Both the position numbers and the translations under genes were made by a program. This document shows positions 1 through 9,300 of a stretch of 64,000 nucleotides of DNA, piece after piece. The stretch spans positions 62,001 to 126,000 of the forward strand of contig CAXPEB010000059.1 of assembly GCA_964215915.1 (NCBI GenBank), read 5' to 3'. A model generated the notes under the pieces. It ran no database searches. It was given only the letters and a program-made list of their open reading frames with translations, and had not been told where the DNA came from. This DNA comes from UBA8524 sp964215915 (GTDB lineage: Bacteria > Bacteroidota > Bacteroidia > UBA8524). The first letter of the stretch is position 1. The number at the start of each line of letters is the position of its first letter.

Positions 1-1105
1 CATTGTGCCGGACACCGCCAACCTCGCCTACCTGAGGGCCTTTTTCGAAGGATTGAAAAAGAAAAAAACACGGGTGCTGTACTGGGGCGACTCCATGATT
101 GAAGGAGACCTCATCACGCAAACCCTTCGCCGGAAACTGCAACAGCAATACGGAGGCACCGGAGTGGGTTTTGTTCCCATGGTTTCCATTACCGCAGGCT
201 TTCGACGCACTGTCATCCATAAATACGGAGGCCCCTGGAATTACTATTCCATCGTAAAAAACGCCAAACTCAAACAAGCTCCTTTCGGACTGAATGCCGA
301 ATACATGACCGTGGGCAAAGACAGCACGGGAAAAAAGGCCTGGGCTCAGTACACCGTACCGAAAGGCAAAAAAGACTGGAACAAGGTGCAGTTTTTTTAC
401 GGTAAGGGAAATGGAAAAGCCAAGGTTACCGTTCGTATCAATAAAAAGCCCGATCAACACCTGGTGCTCTCCGATACCAATACCGTCAACCGGCTGGTCT
501 TTAGCGACAGCAGCATACACCGGTTCTATATCCAAATTGATTCGGGCTATCAAACCGTATTTTTCGGGGTGAGCCTGGAAAATGAAGAAGGAGTTCAGGT
601 GGATAACCTCAGCCTCCGGGGCAATTCCGGCATGGCACAAACCCGCATCTCTTCACCCATACTGCGCGGGTTCCGGGAATACCTGGAACCGGACCTGATC
701 GTGCTGCATTTCGGCATCAACGTGATCAATGCCAGTACCATGGATTATTCGTGGTATGAAAGGGCTATGACCCGTGTGGTACGCCATTACCAGAGTTGCT
801 ACCCACACGCTTCCATCCTGATTATCGGGGTGGCCGACAAAGGGTTCAAAAAAGGAGATGAGATGGTCAGCGACCCCTCGGTACGCCGTGTGCTGAAAAC
901 ACAGTACAAGGTAGCCCTGAAAACCGGTGTGGCTTTCTGGAACCTTTACGCTGCCATGGGAGGGGAAGGATCGATGGTAGAATGGGCCGATGCGGAAAAA
1001 CCGCTGGCCAATAAAGATTATACCCACCTCAATTTCCGCGGAGCAGAAAAGGTGGGGCTGATGTTGTACGACTTTTTGATGGAGGAAAGGAAGAAACATG
1101 ATTAG
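1..1105 (+). CDS. SGNH/GDSL hydrolase-like protein, 5' end cut by window edge
   Basis: Secreted or periplasmic esterase/acyltransferase-like protein of the SGNH fold. A block I motif (GDSM) lies near residue 28 counting from the GTG at position 5, a block III-like LHFGIN motif in the second half, and a C-terminal DYTHLN segment that supplies the Asp..His pair of block V. A beta-rich insertion separates block I from the rest, as in its neighbour. The frame is open to the left edge and no signal peptide is visible, so the N-terminus probably lies outside the window. It overlaps the next gene by 8 bases. Since a paralogue and an MBOAT acyltransferase follow, the likely job is transfer or removal of acyl (probably acetyl) groups on a surface glycan. 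The substrate cannot be read from sequence. Confidence 0.8.
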   Translation, partial: IVPDTANLAYLRAFFEGLKKKKTRVLYWGDSMIEGDLITQTLRRKLQQQYGGTGVGFVPMVSITAGFRRTVIHKYGGPWNYYSIVKNAKLKQAPFGLNAEYMTVGKDSTGKKAWAQYTVPKGKKDWNKVQFFYGKGNGKAKVTVRINKKPDQHLVLSDTNTVNRLVFSDSSIHRFYIQIDSGYQTVFFGVSLENEEGVQVDNLSLRGNSGMAQTRISSPILRGFREYLEPDLIVLHFGINVINASTMDYSWYERAMTRVVRHYQSCYPHASILIIGVADKGFKKGDEMVSDPSVRRVLKTQYKVALKTGVAFWNLYAAMGGEGSMVEWADAEKPLANKDYTHLNFRGAEKVGLMLYDFLMEERKKHD

Positions 1106-2534
1106 GTTCTTGACCGGGCTTTTGCTCTTATTGGCCACACTCGGTAGCGACGGACAAAGCGATGCCGAATTGCAGGACAACTACCCGTTTCTGCATACCG
1201 ACAGTAATTCAATCCGAAACCTGCACGCTCTTGATGCGTTCTATGCCAAGCTGGATGAACTGAACGAAGGAAAAAGAAAGCAGGTGCGTATCCTTCATAT
1301 CGGCGATTCGCACCTGCAAGCCGATTTCTTTTCGGGAGAAACCCGAAGACTCCTTCAATTGGTTTTCGGGAACGCCGGAAGAGGATTTGTTTTTCCATAC
1401 CGGGTGGCCAATACCAATGGTCCCAACGATTACAAAACCGGCTCCTATGGCAATTGGGATTCCAAACGGGTTGTTTTCCCGGACAAGCCCCTGCCTATCG
1501 GACTTAGCGGTATCACTCTAAGTTCAAACGATAGCAATGCCCTGGTATACCTGCAGCTGAAAGAGGAAGAAGCACGAAACTATGCTTTTGATAAAGTCAC
1601 CGTATTTCGCCAACCCGGCAGCGAATATTTCGACCTGGCCCTGGGTGTGGATATCCCCAACCTGCGCACACAAAGCAGCGTGGAAGGCTACCGCTGGCAT
1701 ACGGTAAGAAGCGGAGAGTCTCTGGGGGTTATCGCCAGGAATTACCGGACCTCGGTGAGACAGCTCAAGGAATGGAACCACCTCCGCTCCGACCTGATAC
1801 GGGCCGGGCAAAAACTCATCGTGGGGGTTACCTATCGCCAGACTCCCGTTGAAGAGTCGGCGGATTTCAATGACATTTACTGCCTTCCCGCAACCGAAGG
1901 ACCGGTTGCGGTCCCCTGTCAGCTTCCGGCTCTTTCAAGCTCGGTGTACATCCGGCACCTCCCCCCTGCCCCCGGGCAGCAAAACGGGGTCATCTACGGA
2001 ATCAGCCTGGAAAACACCCGTCAATCCGGTATTCTCTACCATACCATCGGGGTAAACGGCGCCCAATACCAGCATTACTGCAAGGCCGAATATTTCACCC
2101 AGCAGGTTACGGAACTGCAACCTGACCTCATCATCCTTTCACTGGGAACCAACGAAGCCTTCGCCACGGAACTGGGTGAACAGGAATTGTATGGATGGAT
2201 AGACAGCCTGGTAAGCAGCCTGGCCCGCACCAACCCCGGTGTTTCTATCCTCATTTGCAGTCAACCCGACACCTACAAGCGCCGCCGTTACAAAAACGAA
2301 CGTAACCTCATGATACGCGCTACCCTGGAAAGCTATGCAAACAACCGGTACACTGCATTCTGGGACATGAATGAGGTGATGGGAGGCTACGGATCCATGA
2401 ATGACTGGTACCGTGCCGGACTTACTGCTCGGGACAAGGTTCATTTCAGCGCCACGGGTTACCGCATACAGGGACAACTATTATACAACGCATTGATAAA
2501 AGGATATGAGCACTACCGGGCCATTCGATATTGA
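1098..2534 (+). CDS. SGNH hydrolase-like protein with inserted LysM domain
   Basis: 478 residues with an N-terminal signal peptide (about 1-19). SGNH block I is GDSH at 69-72, a block III-like LGTNE motif is at 349-353, and the catalytic Asp/His candidates are D446 and H449. Between block I and block III sits a beta-rich region carrying a clear LysM module at about 199-243 (WHTVRSGESLG... to AGQKLIVG). LysM binds GlcNAc-containing glycans, usually peptidoglycan. The surrounding sequence is paralogous to the preceding gene (shared G-[IV]-S-L-E-N and PDLI-[IV]-L segments). Co-translated with both neighbours: it overlaps the upstream gene by 8 bases and the MBOAT gene by 29. A LysM hints that the acylated substrate is peptidoglycan or that the enzyme is anchored to it (inference). 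Confidence 0.87.
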   Translation: MIRFLTGLLLLLATLGSDGQSDAELQDNYPFLHTDSNSIRNLHALDAFYAKLDELNEGKRKQVRILHIGDSHLQADFFSGETRRLLQLVFGNAGRGFVFPYRVANTNGPNDYKTGSYGNWDSKRVVFPDKPLPIGLSGITLSSNDSNALVYLQLKEEEARNYAFDKVTVFRQPGSEYFDLALGVDIPNLRTQSSVEGYRWHTVRSGESLGVIARNYRTSVRQLKEWNHLRSDLIRAGQKLIVGVTYRQTPVEESADFNDIYCLPATEGPVAVPCQLPALSSSVYIRHLPPAPGQQNGVIYGISLENTRQSGILYHTIGVNGAQYQHYCKAEYFTQQVTELQPDLIILSLGTNEAFATELGEQELYGWIDSLVSSLARTNPGVSILICSQPDTYKRRRYKNERNLMIRATLESYANNRYTAFWDMNEVMGGYGSMNDWYRAGLTARDKVHFSATGYRIQGQLLYNALIKGYEHYRAIRY

Positions 2535-3984
2535 GCGGATAAGCTCCCTCTTTGTTTACGACCCGAAGGCCCCGATGGTATTCAACAGCGGAACCTTTCT
2601 GCTTTTGTTCCTGGGTTTTTTCGGGATCTATATCCTGCTGCACAACAAAAAGGTATTGCGTATCGCCTTTACGGTACTGTTCTCCCTCTTTTTCTATTAC
2701 AAGTCTTCCGGGTTCTATTTCTGGGTATTGATCCTCTCCACCCTCATCGATTACCACCTCGGAAACGCCATATACAAAGAAACCCGTAACGGGATGCGCC
2801 GGTTTTACCTGGTACTCAGTCTGGTCAGTAACCTGGGCATCCTCGCTTACTTCAAATACAGCAATTTCGGGATACGGAACCTCAATGCACTCCTGGACCT
2901 TAACCTGCAGGAACTCGATATTTTCCTGCCTGTAGGGATCTCTTTCTATACTTTCCAAACCCTTAGTTACAGCATTGACATTTACCGCCGGCAGTTGGAG
3001 CCTGCCCGAAACATCCTCGACTTTGCCTTCTTCGTGAGCTTTTTCCCGCAACTGGTGGCCGGTCCTATCGTGAGGGCCGCTGACTTCATCCCGCAGATCT
3101 ATGAAAAAGTCAGCCTGAAGCGTATCGAGATGAGCCGGGCCTTCTACCTCATCTGTGGCGGACTCTTCAAAAAGGTAGTAATCAGCGATTACCTCTCCGT
3201 AAATTTTGTCGATCGGGTATTTGAAAACCCTATGCTCTACAGCGCTTTTGAGAACTGGCTGGGCATGTACGGTTATGCGGTTCAGATTTATTGCGACTTC
3301 TCCGGGTACAGCGATATGGCCATAGGCCTGTCACTCCTCCTCGGATTCCGGCTGCCCGACAACTTTAATTCTCCGTATCAATCCGCCAGCATCACCGAGT
3401 TCTGGAGGCGCTGGCATATTTCACTTAGCAGCTGGCTGCGCGATTACCTGTACATCTCCCTGGGAGGAAACCGAAAAGGGAAACTCCGCACCTATGTCAA
3501 CCTTATGCTTACCATGCTTATCGGTGGGCTCTGGCACGGTGCAAGCTGGAAATTTGTGGTTTGGGGAGCCATGCACGGCATCACCCTGGCACTGGAAAAA
3601 GTCTGGTTTCTCTTTTTCCCCAGAAACAACAACCCGATCCGGAAGGTGTTCGGTTGGTTCCTCACCTTTCATATCGTCTGTTTTGCATGGATATTTTTCC
3701 GTGCAGGGAGCTTTGAAATTGCCGGAAGGGTTTTGCAACGGATGTTCGAACCGGTAAGGGGGCTGGACATGGCTGTGGTCATCGATTCGTACCGCCTGAT
3801 CATTTCCCTGATACTACTGGCCTTCCTGCTGCATTTTATTCCCAAAAACTGGGAAAATAGCTTTATCCGCTTCTTCGATCGTTGGCCATTGCTGCTCAAA
3901 GCCCTGTATGTCAGTGTTAGTATATGGATAGTCGTACAGGTCGCCCAGGCCGAGGTACAACCCTTTATTTACTTCCAATTCTGA
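2506..3984 (+). CDS. MBOAT family membrane O-acyltransferase (AlgI-like)
   Basis: 492-residue polytopic membrane protein. The family signatures are WRRWHISLSSWLRDY starting at 300 (His304) and GGLWHG with the candidate catalytic His344; IYCDFSGYSDMA near 261-272 is also typical of AlgI/DltB/PatA-type MBOAT proteins. MBOAT proteins move an acyl group, normally acetyl from acetyl-CoA, across the inner membrane to a periplasmic SGNH partner. Two SGNH genes directly upstream supply that partner, as in the alginate and peptidoglycan acetylation systems. The start at 2506 overlaps the upstream gene by 29 bases; a shorter start at Met24 would remove a conserved-looking cytoplasmic lead-in, so the longer form is preferred. 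Confidence 0.92.
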   Translation: MSTTGPFDIERISSLFVYDPKAPMVFNSGTFLLLFLGFFGIYILLHNKKVLRIAFTVLFSLFFYYKSSGFYFWVLILSTLIDYHLGNAIYKETRNGMRRFYLVLSLVSNLGILAYFKYSNFGIRNLNALLDLNLQELDIFLPVGISFYTFQTLSYSIDIYRRQLEPARNILDFAFFVSFFPQLVAGPIVRAADFIPQIYEKVSLKRIEMSRAFYLICGGLFKKVVISDYLSVNFVDRVFENPMLYSAFENWLGMYGYAVQIYCDFSGYSDMAIGLSLLLGFRLPDNFNSPYQSASITEFWRRWHISLSSWLRDYLYISLGGNRKGKLRTYVNLMLTMLIGGLWHGASWKFVVWGAMHGITLALEKVWFLFFPRNNNPIRKVFGWFLTFHIVCFAWIFFRAGSFEIAGRVLQRMFEPVRGLDMAVVIDSYRLIISLILLAFLLHFIPKNWENSFIRFFDRWPLLLKALYVSVSIWIVVQVAQAEVQPFIYFQF

Positions 3985-4002
3985 TGCGGGAAAAATTAGG
4001 GT

Positions 4003-4010
4003 TATTTTTG
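4003..4010 (+). promoter_or_regulatory. Bacteroidota -7 promoter box (TATTTTTG)
   Basis: Exact match to TAnnTTTG, seven bases before the ATG at 4017. If used, it gives a near-leaderless transcript for the beta-propeller gene independent of the MBOAT operon. No clear -33 TTTG is seen. Confidence 0.45.
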
Positions 4011-4016
4011 CAAAAG

Positions 4017-5489
4017 ATGGGCAGGCTTAAATACCTTCTACTAGTTATCATCCTGAACACTGCTGCGAGGGCACAATACCTGGATTTCAACAAATACGGC
4101 TGGCAGTATTTCGATACCAGCAATTCCGAAATCCCTTCGAATTATGTAACCGACGTTTACCTGGACAACGACCAGAGCATCTGGGTCAGCACCACCTCCG
4201 AACCGCTTATCCATATCTTCAACGGAGGAAGGTGGGAAGATGTGGCCAAGACCGGGTTGGCTGTCAACTGGTGGATGAACGACTGGTGCCAAACCGGTTA
4301 CGGAAAGTACATCATAGCCGGAAAAAGCGATTACCTCCTGTTTTTCCATTTTGGCTACCAGCAATACGATACCATTGCCCTTCCCAACGAAACACCCAGT
4401 GTGCTGGAAACAAATGAACAGGGGATTGTTCTGGTGGGTTGCGTAGGCAGCCCCACCCATAACCTGTACCAGATGGGGAACAATCGTAAACCGGAATCCC
4501 TGAATGATCGCTACGGAGATGTCTTTGCTATCTGGATCGAAAACAACGGGGATGCCCTGGTTGCCTTCAAACAGGGCCTTTACCGTTTCAAACAACGTTC
4601 TGACGGCACCTATGCTCCCAAGGGCAAGCAGGTGTCTGATAAAGCCTTTTATGATGTGGTGGTGGATGACAACGGGGTGATCTGGGCAACCTGCATGGAA
4701 GACGGATACCTGCACAGCTATGACGGCGACTGGCATATCTACAAAGGAGGTCCCCGCGATTTGTACTGCAGCTACCAGGGAGAAACCCGTTATGTGGCCA
4801 ATAAATTACTCCTGCTGGATGATGGCCGTATCCTCGTAAGTACACTGTACAATACGGGTATTGCCGTATTTAACGGAGTATACTGGAAGGCCTACAAACC
4901 GGAGCTTAAAGTTCAGGGCGACGGGATCAACCGGTTGGTGCTGGGCCCCGACGGAAGTATTTGGTGCGGAACCACCAAAAACGGACTGGCTGTATTCCGG
5001 CCGGCCATTCTTATCAAACCCCGGAAAAAACGGGTACGCCGGCGGATCATTCCCGAAGAATCCTCCGATTCGCTGCAGGCGCTTTATGACGAGCCGGCAA
5101 AGGAAGGAAACGTAGTTCCTTACATCCCTGATCCGGTGAGGAAGGTGAAAACCCATCTTTCCTTCACCACCTTTGAAGACTCTGTTATGGTGCGGGTCTG
5201 GGACTCACAAAAGATCGACGGTGATACCATCAGCCTGTATTGCAACGGCGTGGCCCGGTTGAAATACCAGCCTCTGACGGCGAAACAGGATACATTCTAC
5301 CTGAGCCTTACGGAAGGCGACAACGAGATTCTGCTCTACGCCCATAACCTTGGTAGTATACCTCCCAATACCGCTACCATTGTAATTGTTCATGGCAGTA
5401 AGGTATTGAATGTAGACCTGAGCTCTGACCTCAATACCTGCGAACGCCTGATTATCCGGCGCAGAAGGAAAGACGGGAGCAGTTACTGA
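4017..5489 (+). CDS. Secreted beta-propeller (Reg_prop-like) protein
   Basis: 490 residues from the ATG at 4017, which gives a compact signal peptide ending near AARAQ. A start at 3984 (TGATG overlap with the MBOAT stop) is also possible and adds 11 residues. Several propeller blades carry the D-x-x-G-x-[IL]-W pattern of two-component-regulator propeller repeats (NDQSIWVST, DNGVIWATC, PDGSIWCGT). The C-terminal ~110 residues form a separate beta domain with a DGDTISLYCNG segment and an IPPNTATI segment, seen in many Bacteroidota exported proteins. There is no kinase domain and no clear T9SS sorting motif. It lies just behind the acylation operon, so a surface sensing or binding role for the modified glycan is possible but unproven. 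Confidence 0.72.
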   Translation: MGRLKYLLLVIILNTAARAQYLDFNKYGWQYFDTSNSEIPSNYVTDVYLDNDQSIWVSTTSEPLIHIFNGGRWEDVAKTGLAVNWWMNDWCQTGYGKYIIAGKSDYLLFFHFGYQQYDTIALPNETPSVLETNEQGIVLVGCVGSPTHNLYQMGNNRKPESLNDRYGDVFAIWIENNGDALVAFKQGLYRFKQRSDGTYAPKGKQVSDKAFYDVVVDDNGVIWATCMEDGYLHSYDGDWHIYKGGPRDLYCSYQGETRYVANKLLLLDDGRILVSTLYNTGIAVFNGVYWKAYKPELKVQGDGINRLVLGPDGSIWCGTTKNGLAVFRPAILIKPRKKRVRRRIIPEESSDSLQALYDEPAKEGNVVPYIPDPVRKVKTHLSFTTFEDSVMVRVWDSQKIDGDTISLYCNGVARLKYQPLTAKQDTFYLSLTEGDNEILLYAHNLGSIPPNTATIVIVHGSKVLNVDLSSDLNTCERLIIRRRRKDGSSY

Positions 5490-5580
5490 CACCCTGGCTC
5501 TGTTCGTAACGGAGTGAATTCCCGGGAACAAGCTTGACGGAAAGGTCCTGATTTTCCATCTTCACGGAAAAAAGGAACCT

Positions 5581-6264
5581 GTGACACGCAATGAACATCT
5601 CGAATTTTGCAGCAGCTGCCGCAACCGTGCTTTCGATCCGAAGCAGGGAATCATCTGTGGTCTAACCGGTAAAATCGCCGACTTTGACCCGGTCTGCGAA
5701 CAGTTTGACCAGGACCCGGAAGTGGGGGAATCCGGTAAAGGCAGTTCCTATGTGACGCTTGACGACGGCAAAACGAAGTTCAGGGTCCGAAAGGAATTAC
5801 TGGAAGAATTCAAAACGGAACAAAACCTCCATTATGCTCTGATCGCCGGTATTGTAAGTTGCCTGGCGGGTGCAATCCTCTGGGCCATGGTCAGTATGGC
5901 GCTGCAGGTGCAGGTTGGATACATGGCGATCGGTGTTGGCGCTTTGGTAGGATTTTCCGTGCGCCTGGCTGGCAAAGGGATGGATCCGGTGTATTCCTGG
6001 ATCGGGGCGGGGTTCTCCCTGCTTGGTTGTGTGCTGGGCAATTTGTTTATGATCATTGGGTTTGTTGCCGAGGAGGCTGGAGTAAAATGGGTGGATGCTT
6101 TCAACCTGCTCCCCTTTTCGCTGATGCTGGAACTGATGAAGGACAATTTCTCCGGTATGGATCTTTTCTTCTACCTCATCGCCTTGTATGAAGGCTATCG
6201 TTTTGCACCCAGGAAGCTGAGCCTTTCTGATCTGGAAAAAGCCGACTCCGGAGAACAGGCATAA
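5581..6264 (+). CDS. Membrane protein with N-terminal Cys motif (zinc-ribbon-like)
   Basis: 227 residues from a GTG start; no in-frame ATG is nearby. Residues 9-42 carry a CxxC...C...C pattern (CSSC, then CGLTG and VCEQF) that looks like a small metal-binding ribbon on the cytosolic side. Residues about 80-150 form three hydrophobic helices. A Cys-rich N-terminus followed by a few helices is a recurring uncharacterised Bacteroidota architecture. It sits alone between a propeller gene and a convergent giant gene, with a strong terminator after it. Function unknown. Confidence 0.7.
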   Translation: MTRNEHLEFCSSCRNRAFDPKQGIICGLTGKIADFDPVCEQFDQDPEVGESGKGSSYVTLDDGKTKFRVRKELLEEFKTEQNLHYALIAGIVSCLAGAILWAMVSMALQVQVGYMAIGVGALVGFSVRLAGKGMDPVYSWIGAGFSLLGCVLGNLFMIIGFVAEEAGVKWVDAFNLLPFSLMLELMKDNFSGMDLFFYLIALYEGYRFAPRKLSLSDLEKADSGEQA

Positions 6265-6267
6265 AAA

Positions 6268-6298
6268 AAAGCCCTTCTCTCGAAGGGCTTTTTCTTTC
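6268..6298. terminator. Bidirectional intrinsic terminator
   Basis: Ten-base stem AAAGCCCTTC / GAAGGGCTTT with a TCTC loop, preceded by an A-run and followed by a T-run, so it works on both strands. It separates the convergent genes ending at 6264 and 6314. Confidence 0.9.
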
Positions 6299-6313
6299 AG
6301 GTTATAAACTTCC

Positions 6314-9300
6314 TTAGCGGGTCAATTGTATGCGTCCGCTACGTTGTGTTTGTCCATCGGTAACCCGGATGAAATAGGTACCCGGCTTCATACCGCTCAG
6401 GTCGATGCTCAGGCTGTTCACCGAAACATTCAATACCTTGCTGTAAACCGTTTTACCCAGGGCATCGGTAATTACCAGTTGGCTTCCGGCTGCGGGGAGG
6501 TTTTCAAAAGTGATTTCAAACACTCCGCTGGTCGGGTTCGGATAAACATTCCAGCCTCCATCGATCGTTCTTACGCTATTTGTTCCGCGTACATCAATCA
6601 CTCGTTTGGCTGAATACGATACGTTACCGGAAGCATCGGTAGCCTTGTACTGCAGGTAGAACAATCCTTCCACAGAGCTATTCACCCAGTCACCAAGCAC
6701 CTCAACGGTAACATCTTCCGAATCGTTGTAGTTATCGCTGAGTACGTAGCCGGAATCGGTATAGGTCTGCCAGCGGGCCAGGTAAACCAATTCGTTACCT
6801 ACCAACTCAATCATCGGTGCGGTAGCATCGCGAACAATCACCACACGATCCAGAGAGGCAGAAACATTGCTGCTTCCGTCGATGGCGGTATAGCTCAGGG
6901 TATAGGTACCCGGAGTTGTTACGTCAACGGTTCCGGTAACCTGCTGGGAGAATACGGTCCAGTGGTTATCTGTAATGCTAATACCCGGATCGATGAAGCT
7001 GGTGTTCACTTCCACGTAAAGGGTATCGTCTACATTCAGGGTAATGGCCGGAGCAGTGGAGTCAAACACCACTACCGTACGGTCGATGCTGCTGCTGTTT
7101 CCGGCCATATCCATAACCGTATAGGTCAGGGTATAGGTGCCGAGAACGGCTGTATCCACAGATCCGTTAATCTGAACCGATCCGTTCAGGGAAATTCCCC
7201 AGGGGTTGTCAATGGCGTCAACACCCGGATCGTTATAGGAGTTGTGAACCTCGATGCTTTCGGTGGCATTACCCAGCATGATCAACAAAGGAGCAGTAAC
7301 ATCCGGAGTAACATTCACCTGGCGGTAAACGGTATCGGAATAGTTTCCTGCAGCATCCATCACCCAATAGGCCACAAAATAGGTCCCCGGGTTCAGGGTA
7401 TCCACCATGTTCTGGGTCATGATATTGCCGGTAATATTTCCGTCTACCTGATCAAAGGCAGTGGCACCGGCATCGTTGTATCCATATCCGGCTTCAATGG
7501 TTTCCGGGTTGTTTCCTACGAGGGTGATAACCGGTTTGCTGATATCTCCGAGTATTTCCACCCGGTAATCTTCAAACTCACCGATCAGTGAAGGTCCGCA
7601 AGGGCTTGCCGGATCATTGCTATAACCACCGGCTACACGCATACGGGTAATTCCCATCGTCGCGGTGTTCGGAACCTGGATGCTGGCTGTGAACTGAGAG
7701 GTGAAGGAAGCTCCCTCCTGAGCAACCAGTTCACCGGCATCGGCAAAATCGCCATCCTGGTTCCAATCGATCCATACCTTACGTGACATCGCCTGGGTAG
7801 TGGCATTTCTATAAACTTCAATATCGTAGCTCTCACCCAGTCCAATCCTGGCACTCTGACCGCTTTCGGTATAATCGGTGAATGCATTTTCGCCAATTGT
7901 GCTGAACTGATCGATACCTGCAAAACGAACGCGGCTGATACCAAGTCCGGAAGAAAGCAGTCCGGCATTCGGGGTGCAGTAATCCACCACCTGAACGTGG
8001 GCTGTTTTGACGATAGAGTCAGAACCGATAACATTGGATACCACCAGTTTGATGTCGTAAGTTCCCAGTTGAGAGAAGCGTACGCGGGCTACCGGATCGT
8101 TTTCCGTTCCCATAAAATCAACACCGGTAGCCGGACTGATTTCCCATCTCCAGGAATCCGGTCCATTTCCACTATGGTCTGTGATCTCGAGGATATCGCT
8201 AAATGTCAGGGTTCTCCTGTTCACTTCAAAATCTACCGGTGAAGGAGCCAGGGTCGGCGCAATGATCTCAATTTGTCTGTCGGTGGTATCCATACCGTCA
8301 CATCCGTCGATGATCTGACGAATGGTATACGTACCGGGGTTGGCATATACATGAAGCAACTGATCGCCCTGGCGGGTGATATCCACCATATTCGGCAGAT
8401 CCATATCCCAGGTGCGGGTCAGTTTGGCTCCCTGTGACATATCCTGTACAAACACCGGTGCTCCCACAAAGGCCGTATCGGTTACGCTAAAGCCTGCTTG
8501 CTGAACCTGGCTGTTTGCGGTTGAGGTCCATTCGATAGCAAAACCTTCAGCGGTAGTAGAGGCATCGGTACGCCAAACGATCAGCATCGCTCCGCTGCTT
8601 GCCGTAATTCCGGCGGTTCCGCCCGGATTCACGCTAACGGAGGTGAATGTGGCCAGCAGGTGATTCGGGTCTTCGGTGGTACCGTCGTAAATCAGCATAT
8701 GATCATCCGGATCCGTAACGTCCCAGGCAGTGATCATGGCAGTAACCTCATCGGCGCAAGGATCAATTACAAAGCGGCAATTGCTGTTGCTGGAGTATGC
8801 TCCGAAAGCACCTCCTTCATCATACAACTTACCTACCGGAGAGTTGCTTCCGGTATCGGTACACATGGTGGATACCGGATATACTTCAATCAGTCCATCC
8901 TTACATACCTGGGTACCTGATCCGAAACCGTTGTCGGCAGTCAGGCAGACATCGTATACACCTGGCTCTGAGAAGAACACGGTAGGATCCTGACTGAACT
9001 GGGTTCCGATGCTCACTCCGTTGCTTGGGTCGACGGTCCAGAACCAACCTGTGGGTGCCTGTGTCGACAGATCAATAAGTGTTACAAAGTCACCGGCAAA
9101 AATCTTGGTGCGGTCGGTGGTGAAGTCCACTTCCGGAATGTCAAACGGAGCGATTACCGTTACGTTTTTGATCGCAGAATCCGTAGTGAAACATCCTTCA
9201 CTGATCAGCTTGACTTCATAAGTACCGGCATTGGCAAATTCCTGCAGCAGGTTCAGATCTGTACTCACGGAACTGCCATCAAGGAACCATTCGTGAATTC

